DNA of 13,684 nucleotides, taken from assembly GCF_001556045.1 (NCBI RefSeq), contig NZ_LSIC01000104.1, forward strand, positions 1-13,684. The letters run 5' to 3'. The notes beneath the pieces were generated by a model. The model had not been told where the DNA came from. It searched no databases and saw only the letters and a program-made list of their open reading frames with translations. The translations under genes and the position numbers were made by a program. This stretch comes from Bradyrhizobium sp. CCH5-F6. Its GTDB lineage: Bacteria > Pseudomonadota > Alphaproteobacteria > Rhizobiales > Xanthobacteraceae. Shown in pieces: positions 1-5,435 of the stretch (position 1 is its first letter; each line of letters begins with the position of its first letter).

Positions 1-2178
1 GTCGAGACCTGCCGCTGCCTCCGGTCGCACATTGGCGCGCGTGGGAGGCGGCGGGCGATAACCGCCGTTATTGGTCGGTGCCGGTCCGGGCGCTGCCGCT
101 GTCGGCGGCGACACCTGCGAAGCCGCCTGCGCGAGGTTCGACAGGCCCCAGCTCGCTTGCGCGTTCGGCAAGTTCGCCACCGGCACGCCCTCGTGCGCCG
201 CGCGCATGAAGCGCGTCCAGACTTCGACGGGCAGGCCGCCGCCGGTCGCCTTCTTGGTCGGCGAGTTGTCGTCATTGCCGAGCCAGACGCCGGTGACGAG
301 GTTGGCGGTGTAGCCAATGAACCAGGCGTCGCGATAATCCTGGCTGGTGCCGGTCTTGCCGGCGGCCGGCCAGCCGGGAATCTCGGCCTTCTTGGCGGTG
401 CCTGATATCAGCGTCTCCCGCATCATCGTGTTCATCATGCCGACATGGCGGGGGTCGACGACCTGATTGCGCTCTTCAGGCTGGCGCATGTAGAGCAGCT
501 TGCCGCTGAGCGTCCTGATCCGCGTCACGACATGCGGCGCCACCGCGAGGCCGCCATTGGCGAAGGGCGCATAGGCGCCGACCAGCTCGACCATGGAGAC
601 TTCCGACGTGCCGAGCGCGATCGAGGCATTGGGTTCGAGCTTGGACGAGATGCCGAGCCGGTGCGCGGTGCGCACCACGTTCTTCGGCCCGACTTCCAGA
701 CCGAGGCGGATCGCGACCGTGTTGAGCGACATCGCCAGCGCCTGCGTCAGCGTGACCGCGCCGAAATATTCGTGGGTGTAGTTCTCGGGCCGCCAGCCCT
801 TGACCTCGATCGGCGCGTCCTGGCGCATCGTGTCGGGCGTCAGCCCCTGTTCGAGCGCGGTGAGATACACGAACGGCTTGAACGAGGAGCCCGGCTGGCG
901 CTTCGCGGTCACAGCCCGGTTGTACTGGCTGTCCGAATAGTTCCGCCCGCCGACCATGGCGCGCACCGCGCCGTCGGGCGTCATGGCGACCAGCGCGCCC
1001 TGGCTGACGTTGAACTTCACGCTCTTGGCCGCGAGCTCGTCGATGATGGCGGCTTCCGCCACGCTCTGCAGCTTCGGATCGATCGTGGTCTCGACCTTGA
1101 TGCTCTCGTCGATCTGGCCGACCAGGTCGTCCAGCACCTCGCCGATCCAATCGGCGACGTAGTTCACCGTGCCGGCGCCGACCGGCTTCACATTGTAGGA
1201 GGGGTGCCCGATCGAGGCCTTGGCCTGCGCGTCGGTGATGAAGTTTGCGTCCGCCATCGCCGCGAGCACGATCTGCGCGCGTGCTTCGGCGCCTTCCGGG
1301 TTGCGGTTCGGCGCAAGGCGCGACGGCGACTTGACGAGGCCGGCCAGCATCGCGGCTTCCGCGATGGTGACGTTCCTGGCCGACTTGCCGAAATACTTCT
1401 GCGCGGCGGCTTCGACGCCATAGGCGCCGGAGCCGAAATAGACGCGATTGAGATAGAGCTCCAGAATCTCGTCCTTGGAGTGCTTGCGCTCCAGCCAGAT
1501 CGCGAGCTCCGCCTCCTGCAACTTGCGCCGCATGGTGCGCTCCTGGGTCAGGAACAGGTTCTTGGCGAGCTGCTGCGTCAGCGTCGAGCCGCCCTGCGAG
1601 ACGCCGCGATGAAGCACGTTGGTGACGAGGGCGCGCAGGATGCCGACGGGATCGATGCCGAAATGCGAATAGAAGCGGCGGTCCTCGATGGCGATGAACG
1701 CCTTGGGCAGGTACGGCGGCAAATCCTTCAGCGCGACATTGGCGCCGGCCATCTCGCCGCGTTGCGCAAGCATGCTGCCGTCCATGCCGACGATCTGGAT
1801 CGTTGGCGGCCGCTTGGGAATCTCCAGCGACTGGATCGGCGGCAGATGAGCGCCGACATAGATCACGACGCCGATCACGGCGATCCCGCCCCACAGGGCC
1901 AGCACCGCGCCCCAATAGACCAGGCGGCCGAGGCTGAAGCCTCCGCGCGATTTCGAGCGACGTTTGGCGCCGCTGCGGCTTGCAGGCGTTTTGCGCTCGC
2001 GCGGCGGCTCGTCGCCGGCATCGTCGCTCTTGCGCTTGGCTGATGCTTTCGCAGATTTCTTCGGCTTGTCGTCGCCGCCGGGAATGCGGTCGGCTGCGGT
2101 CAGGCGCAGATCGGCGAGCGCCGCGGGCAGGCCGAACAGCGGCTCCTTCCGCCCAGCTTTTTTCTTTCCCCACGCCAT
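1..2178 (-). CDS. Class A penicillin-binding protein (PBP1A family), 3' end cut by window edge
   Basis: Bifunctional peptidoglycan synthase: an N-terminal GT51 glycosyltransferase polymerises lipid II and a C-terminal transpeptidase cross-links the stem peptides at the periplasmic face. The frame is open for 726 codons from ATG 2178 down to base 1 with no stop, so the C-terminus is missing. Residues 1-86 are a very basic, low-complexity cytoplasmic tail. One membrane segment lies at about 88-108. The GT51 motif EDRRFYSHFGID begins at 165 (catalytic Glu165) and GGSTLTQQLAKN at about 196. Transpeptidase motifs are SSFK (nucleophile Ser431), SLN at 484-486 and KTGT at 608-611. The visible C-terminus turns Pro/Ala-rich, so little beyond a tail is probably missing. 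No strong Shine-Dalgarno precedes ATG 2178, but this start gives the full cytoplasmic tail before the anchor. The gene is divergent from the DUF1330-like gene, with two CtrA-like boxes between them. The family assignment is secure; the exact paralogue name is not. Confidence 0.95.
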   Translation of the reverse strand, partial: MAWGKKKAGRKEPLFGLPAALADLRLTAADRIPGGDDKPKKSAKASAKRKSDDAGDEPPRERKTPASRSGAKRRSKSRGGFSLGRLVYWGAVLALWGGIAVIGVVIYVGAHLPPIQSLEIPKRPPTIQIVGMDGSMLAQRGEMAGANVALKDLPPYLPKAFIAIEDRRFYSHFGIDPVGILRALVTNVLHRGVSQGGSTLTQQLAKNLFLTQERTMRRKLQEAELAIWLERKHSKDEILELYLNRVYFGSGAYGVEAAAQKYFGKSARNVTIAEAAMLAGLVKSPSRLAPNRNPEGAEARAQIVLAAMADANFITDAQAKASIGHPSYNVKPVGAGTVNYVADWIGEVLDDLVGQIDESIKVETTIDPKLQSVAEAAIIDELAAKSVKFNVSQGALVAMTPDGAVRAMVGGRNYSDSQYNRAVTAKRQPGSSFKPFVYLTALEQGLTPDTMRQDAPIEVKGWRPENYTHEYFGAVTLTQALAMSLNTVAIRLGLEVGPKNVVRTAHRLGISSKLEPNASIALGTSEVSMVELVGAYAPFANGGLAVAPHVVTRIRTLSGKLLYMRQPEERNQVVDPRHVGMMNTMMRETLISGTAKKAEIPGWPAAGKTGTSQDYRDAWFIGYTANLVTGVWLGNDDNSPTKKATGGGLPVEVWTRFMRAAHEGVPVANLPNAQASWGLSNLAQAASQVSPPTAAAPGPAPTNNGGYRPPPPTRANVRPEAAAGLD

Positions 2179-2226
2179 ACGCAATACGCCCGGTCAGCCG
2201 CCCCGCCGCACGCTAGCGGTCGCTGT

Positions 2227-2263
2227 TTAAGGCCCGGTTACCCAGACCTTAACGCGCAATTAG
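2227..2263 (-). promoter_or_regulatory. Two tandem CtrA-like boxes upstream of the PBP gene
   Basis: Two sites of the form TTAA-N7-TTA(C/G) lie 22 bp apart: TTAA 2227-2230 with TTAC 2238-2241, and TTAA 2249-2252 with TTAG 2260-2263. Read on the minus strand they are GTAA-N7-TTAA and CTAA-N7-TTAA, about 49-63 and 71-85 bases upstream of the PBP start. The alphaproteobacterial cell-cycle regulator CtrA binds TTAA-N7-TTAA, so each site matches 7 of 8 fixed bases. In DNA this GC-rich, two such matches so close together are unlikely by chance. Binding and direction of control are inferred. Confidence 0.45.
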
Positions 2264-2357
2264 GAGGTGCGGCATTCACACCCCGCAGTTCCGCTTTCAG
2301 CGGCGCAGGGCTAGGATCGCCGGCACAAAACAGACGGAACTCACGAGGGGAGCAGGC

Positions 2358-2783
2358 ATGGGCCACATCGATCCGACCAAGGAGATCTTTGCGCAATTCC
2401 GGGAGAACGACCGCCCGGGCCCGATCCACATGCTCAATCTGGTGCGCCTGCGGAAAGAGGCGGCCTATCCGGACGGTCGCAAGGCGAGCGGCGCGGAAGC
2501 CTATGCTGCCTATGGCCGCGAGAGCGGCCCGGTGTTCGAGCGCCTCGGCGGCCGAATCGTCTGGCAGGGCAAATTCGAGCTGATGCTGATCGGCCCGCAG
2601 GAGGAGCGCTGGGACCATTGCTTCATCGCCGAATATCCGAGCGTCGCCGCCTTCGTCGAGATGATCCGCGATCCCATCTATCGCGAGGCGGTGAAGCATC
2701 GCCAGGCCGCGGTGGAGGATTCGCGGCTGATCCGGCATGCCGTGCTGCCGGTGGGAAAGAATTTCGGGGAGATACCGACGTAG
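2358..2783 (+). CDS. DUF1330-like small protein
   Basis: A 141-residue soluble protein with no signal peptide or membrane segment. The N-terminal stretch GPIHMLNLVRLR (about 21-32), the central AYGRESGPVFERLGGRIVW and the later FIAEYPSVAAFVEMIRDPIY resemble the DUF1330/dimeric alpha-beta barrel fold, in which the first strand reads (V/I)xMLNLxR. Proteins of this fold bind small molecules or act as monooxygenase- or isomerase-like enzymes, but the subgroup has no established function. ATG 2358 is preceded by AGGGGAG at 2346-2352, a good ribosome binding site 5 bases away, which fixes the start. The gene stands alone, divergent from the PBP and convergent with the LivK-type gene across a palindromic repeat. 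The antisense frame over it is a shadow. Confidence 0.8.
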   Translation: MGHIDPTKEIFAQFRENDRPGPIHMLNLVRLRKEAAYPDGRKASGAEAYAAYGRESGPVFERLGGRIVWQGKFELMLIGPQEERWDHCFIAEYPSVAAFVEMIRDPIYREAVKHRQAAVEDSRLIRHAVLPVGKNFGEIPT

Positions 2784-2786
2784 ATT

Positions 2787-2904
2787 GTAGGGTGGGTTAG
2801 CGCAGCGGCGGCGCGAAGCGCAGTCCGCTGGGCGTAACCCACCTCTTCTCGTTCCCGTGTATCAGCAGAAGTGGTGGGTTACGCCTTCGGCTAACCCACC
2901 CTAC
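2787..2904. repeat. 118-bp nested palindromic intergenic repeat (REP/MITE-like)
   Basis: The ends are a perfect 15-bp inverted repeat: GTAGGGTGGGTTAGC at 2787-2801 and its complement at 2890-2904. Inside are two separate hairpins using the same 9-bp arm GGTGGGTTA: 2791-2799 pairs with 2835-2843, and 2873-2881 pairs with 2892-2900. The 3' hairpin has a GCC-TTC-GGC tip. The element starts 4 bases after the DUF1330-like stop and ends 12 bases before the LivK-type stop, filling the gap between convergent genes. Sequences of the GTGGGTTA...TAACCCAC type recur in many proteobacterial genomes (recalled, not searched). It could fold in both transcripts and act as a bidirectional terminator or 3'-end stabiliser. 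No transposase gene is present. Confidence 0.85.
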
Positions 2905-2915
2905 CAGACCAGCGC

Positions 2916-4142
2916 CTAGCCCGACGGGCCGGTGTCCTCGATGATCGGTCCGAACAGCTCCCAGCGTTCGCCGTTGAACTTCATCATCTGCATCTGCTTG
3001 TTGACGCGGTAGTCGTTCGGCCCGGTGGTGATCTTGATCCCGGGCAGCGCCAGGCTCGGCGTGTAGCCTTTGATGTTGGCGACCTGCTTCATCACGTTCT
3101 CGCGCGTGAGATCGTCGCCGCATTGCTTCAAGACCTGCACCAGCAGCTCGGCGACCGAATAGGCGTAGGTGTTGACGGTGTTGAGCTTGTCGCCTTCGGG
3201 GAAATACTTGTCCATGAAGGCGAAGAAGGCCTTCACGCCGGGATCGTCCTTCCACTGGGGATCGCCGGGGTCCTTGCCGTAATTGGTCGAGATGATGCCC
3301 TTGGAGATATCGAGGCCGGCCGGCTTCAGCGTTGCCGACACCGGGCTCGCATTGATGTCGAGGATGTGCACCGGGGTCCAGCCGAGATCGGCGAGCTTCT
3401 TGATCGCCTGCGCCGCGAATTTCGGCGTCGAGGCGTCGAAGAAGAGATCAACCCCCATAGACTTCAGCTTGACCACCTGCGAATCGACGGTGGGGTCGGT
3501 GACCTCGTAGGAGACCTCGCCGACGATCATGCTGGCGGCCTTGTCGCCGAGTCCGCTCTTGAGGCCCGCCAGATAGTCGCGGCCCATGTCGTCGTTCTGG
3601 TAGAGCACGCCAATCTTTGCGTTGGGATGCTCCTTGAGAATGTACTTGGCGTAGATACGCCCCTCAGACACGTAGTTGGGATTGTAGGCGATGGTCCAGG
3701 GATAGTTCTGCGGATCGTTGAATCGCGCCGCGCCGGTCGAGGCGAGGAGTTGCGGGACCTTCTTGCCGTTGAGGTACTTCTGAACGGCGGCGTTCGCGGC
3801 GGTGCCGATCAGCTGGAAGGTGAACAGGACTTCATCGCCTTCGACCAGCTTGCGCACCTGCTCGACCGTCTTCGGCGGCGAATAGGCGTCGTCATATTGG
3901 ATCAGGTTGATCTTGCGGCCGTTGATGCCGCCCTGATCGTTGATCATCCTGAAATAGGCGGCCTGGGTCTTGCCGATATTGGCGTAGACGGAATAGGCGC
4001 CGGAAAACGGCACGGTCTGGCCGATCTTGATCTCGGTGTCGCTTGCGCCGGTGTCGTATTTCTTCTGGGCGAGGGCCTGGCTGGCGGAGACTGCGAAGGC
4101 GAATGCCGCCGTTGCAGCCATGAAGGCTCTGCGATTGTTCAT
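2916..4142 (-). CDS. LivK-type ABC transporter substrate-binding protein (periplasmic, orphan)
   Basis: A 408-residue periplasmic binding protein of the branched-chain amino acid/amide family (Peripla_BP_6 fold). Residues 1-25 form a signal peptide: a basic start (MNNRRAF), a hydrophobic core and an ALA-Q cleavage site. The mature protein opens with DTEIKIGQTVPFSGAYS, the usual first strand of LivK-like proteins, followed by INGRKINLIQYDDAYSPPKT and later IGVLYQNDDMGRDYLAGLK and AYSVAELLVQVLKQ. ATG 4142 is chosen because AGGAGG lies 11 bases upstream and the signal peptide starts there; a longer frame reaching 4250 has no such support. No LivH, LivM, LivG or LivF gene is adjacent, so it presumably feeds a transporter encoded elsewhere. 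The ligand cannot be read from sequence: in rhizobia such proteins bind amino acids, amides, ureas or aromatic acids. The DUF1304 gene upstream is on the same strand but 163 bases away. Confidence 0.92.
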   Translation of the reverse strand: MNNRRAFMAATAAFAFAVSASQALAQKKYDTGASDTEIKIGQTVPFSGAYSVYANIGKTQAAYFRMINDQGGINGRKINLIQYDDAYSPPKTVEQVRKLVEGDEVLFTFQLIGTAANAAVQKYLNGKKVPQLLASTGAARFNDPQNYPWTIAYNPNYVSEGRIYAKYILKEHPNAKIGVLYQNDDMGRDYLAGLKSGLGDKAASMIVGEVSYEVTDPTVDSQVVKLKSMGVDLFFDASTPKFAAQAIKKLADLGWTPVHILDINASPVSATLKPAGLDISKGIISTNYGKDPGDPQWKDDPGVKAFFAFMDKYFPEGDKLNTVNTYAYSVAELLVQVLKQCGDDLTRENVMKQVANIKGYTPSLALPGIKITTGPNDYRVNKQMQMMKFNGERWELFGPIIEDTGPSG

Positions 4143-4240
4143 CTTGGGTTGTTCCTCCTGACGGAATTTTAGGCCGACGGTCTTTCTCCGTTGATTGCAA
4201 CGGTCGCCATCGCTGCCGAAGATTGTGGAGGAAGGTTCGC

Positions 4241-4261
4241 CGCCGCGCAAGGAGCGCGGCG
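4241..4261 (-). terminator. GC-rich hairpin downstream of DUF1304 gene, possible terminator
   Basis: A perfect 8-bp stem, CGCCGCGC at 4241-4248 and GCGCGGCG at 4254-4261, encloses a 5-base loop. It lies about 45 bases past the DUF1304 stop and about 100 bases before the LivK-type start. No T-run follows on the minus strand, so intrinsic termination would be weak; it may be only a folded leader element. Confidence 0.3.
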
Positions 4262-4271
4262 CTGCGCCGTA

Positions 4272-4315
4272 GCGTCTCAGGCCAGGGAGTCCTGGGTCAG
4301 GCGTCTCAGGCCAGG
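4272..4315. repeat. Short tandem direct repeat, 15 bp with 29-bp period
   Basis: GCGTCTCAGGCCAGG occurs at 4272-4286 and again at 4301-4315. The second copy covers the stop codon (4306-4308, minus strand) and last sense codons of the DUF1304 gene. The spacer holds CCAGG-GAGT-CCTGG, itself a small dyad. It looks like a local slippage duplication of the gene's 3' end. Confidence 0.7.
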
Positions 4316-4668
4316 ACCAACGCGAGCAGCGCGAGCGCCGCCGGCAGCGCCTGCACCATCAGGATGCGCGTGCTGACGGTCGCGGCGCCATAGGCGCCGG
4401 CCACGATCACGCAAAGCAGGAAGTACACCTTGATCTGGAGCGCGAAAGCCGGGTTGCTGTGCGCGAGGCCCCAGATCAGGCCAGCGGCGAGGAAGCCGTT
4501 ATAGAGGCCCTGATTGGCGGCCAGCACTTTCGTGATCTCTGCCTTCTCCGGCGTGTTACGGAATGTCTTCATGCCAAGCGGCTTGTCCCAGAGAAACATC
4601 TCCAGGATCAGGAAGTACGCGTGCAGTGCGGCGACCAGCGCCACCAGGACATTGGCGATCAGGATCAA
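4306..4668 (-). CDS. DUF1304 family small integral membrane protein
   Basis: A 120-residue protein that is hydrophobic almost throughout, with about four membrane segments: 1-24, about 50-68, about 77-95 and about 101-119. The N-terminal block HAYFLILEMFLWDKP and the following FRNTPEKAEITKVLAANQGLYNGFLA are the characteristic conserved features of DUF1304 as I recall them; the family's usual length is about 115-125. The function of the family is not established. The start is ATG 4668, with only a weak purine-rich stretch (GGGGGA) upstream. It is divergent from the alkyltransferase gene with a very short spacer, so the promoters of the two genes probably overlap. Confidence 0.85.
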   Translation of the reverse strand: MILIANVLVALVAALHAYFLILEMFLWDKPLGMKTFRNTPEKAEITKVLAANQGLYNGFLAAGLIWGLAHSNPAFALQIKVYFLLCVIVAGAYGAATVSTRILMVQALPAALALLALVLA

Positions 4669-4709
4669 GGTGAGTCCCCCAGAGCGTCAGCTTTCGGGTG
4701 GACGGTAGC

Positions 4710-5291
4710 ATGGCTGGCATGGCAAGTGCGACGGAAGTGTTTCGATGCAGTGGTGTCGCAATGGCCGGTCGATCAACCAAACCGTCTGCAAGTTTCGGTC
4801 TCGACCGCTTGACGACGCCGATCGGGATCGCGCTGCTCGTCACCGATGCTGATGGTGTCTTGCGCGCGCTCGATTGGGAGGACTACGAGCACCGCATGCT
4901 CGGGCTGTTGCGCCTGCATTACGGCGCGGTGGCTCTGAGTAATCAGCCAGCGCCCGCGGAGATGCGGATGGCGCTGTCAGGATATTTCGAGGGCGAGCTG
5001 GGTCGGCTCTTGAGCATCGCTTGGCGCACTGCCGGAACGCCGTTCCAGCAAAAGGCCTGGACCGCGCTTGCGCAGATCCCCGCCGGTACCACGCTGAGCT
5101 ACGGTGTGCTCGCCGCAAGGATCGGCATGCCCAAAGCCATTCGCGCGGTCGGACATGCCAACGGCTCCAACCCGATCAGCGTGGTGCTGCCCTGTCACCG
5201 CCTGATCGGCGCGGATGGCTCCCTGGTGAAGTATGGCGGCGGCATCGAGCGCAAGCGGTGGCTGCTGCGGCATGAGGGCGTGGAGGTTTAG
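4710..5291 (+). CDS. ogt: Methylated-DNA--[protein]-cysteine S-methyltransferase (Ogt type)
   Basis: A suicide repair protein that moves the alkyl group from O6-alkylguanine (or O4-alkylthymine) in DNA to its own cysteine. The active-site motif VVLPCHRLIG is present, with the acceptor Cys162 counted from ATG 4710. The wing and helix-turn-helix region reads FQQKAWTALAQIPAGTTLSY, followed by RAVGHANGSNPI, including the Arg finger and the Asn hinge. The N-terminal domain (TTPIGIALLVTDADG, ALDWEDYEHRM) is closer to E. coli Ogt than to the Ada C-terminus. No Ada regulatory domain or AlkB is nearby. The start is uncertain: GTG 4698, ATG 4710, ATG 4719 and ATG 4761 are all in frame. ATG 4710 has a weak GGTG-type site upstream, while ATG 4761 gives a length closer to E. 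coli Ogt. The stop is TAG or TAA-type just before the palindromic repeat at 5294. Confidence 0.93.
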   Translation: MAGMASATEVFRCSGVAMAGRSTKPSASFGLDRLTTPIGIALLVTDADGVLRALDWEDYEHRMLGLLRLHYGAVALSNQPAPAEMRMALSGYFEGELGRLLSIAWRTAGTPFQQKAWTALAQIPAGTTLSYGVLAARIGMPKAIRAVGHANGSNPISVVLPCHRLIGADGSLVKYGGGIERKRWLLRHEGVEV

Positions 5292-5293
5292 GT

Positions 5294-5418
5294 CTCTCTC
5301 CCCGTCATTCCGGGGCGCGCGTAGCGCGAACCCGGAATCCATTTATCCGCGTCACCAGTGGCTCGATGGATTCCGGGCTCGCCGCTGCGCGACGCCCCGG
5401 AATGACCAGGGGAGAGAG
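5294..5418. repeat. 125-bp palindromic intergenic repeat (Bradyrhizobium-type)
   Basis: Outer arms are CTCTCTCCCC plus GTCATTCCGGGGC at 5294-5316 and the complement at 5394-5418, interrupted only by two extra bases at 5407-5408. Inner arms are CCCGGAATCCA at 5331-5341 and TGGATTCCGGG at 5367-5377. The whole can fold into one long cruciform or RNA stem. It begins right after the alkyltransferase stop and ends 17 bases before the glnD stop, between two convergent genes. Elements of the CATTCCGGGGC...GCCCCGGAATG kind are, from memory, abundant in Bradyrhizobium genomes. No coding capacity. Confidence 0.88.
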
Positions 5419-5435
5419 GTACGCGCGACCGCCCA

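Noticed and set aside
445..2173. Long open frames on both strands over the PBP gene (about 532 codons plus, 565 codons minus).
   Set aside because: Neither carries recognisable motifs. The true minus frame starting at 2178 shows GT51 and transpeptidase signatures throughout and is open across the window edge.
2787..2904. A CRISPR-like array or tRNA-like structure, given the repeated GGTGGGTTA arms.
   Set aside because: Repeats are inverted rather than regularly spaced direct copies, there are no spacers of uniform length, and no tRNA landmarks are present.
3123..4172. A 349-codon plus-strand frame opposite the LivK-type gene.
   Set aside because: Low-complexity shadow rich in Asp, Val, Leu and Gly with no start signal; the opposite strand has a signal peptide, a Shine-Dalgarno and family motifs.
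5294..5418. A phage attachment site or insertion sequence end.
   Set aside because: No integrase, transposase or flanking duplication is visible; the structure is a self-contained palindrome of intergenic-repeat type.
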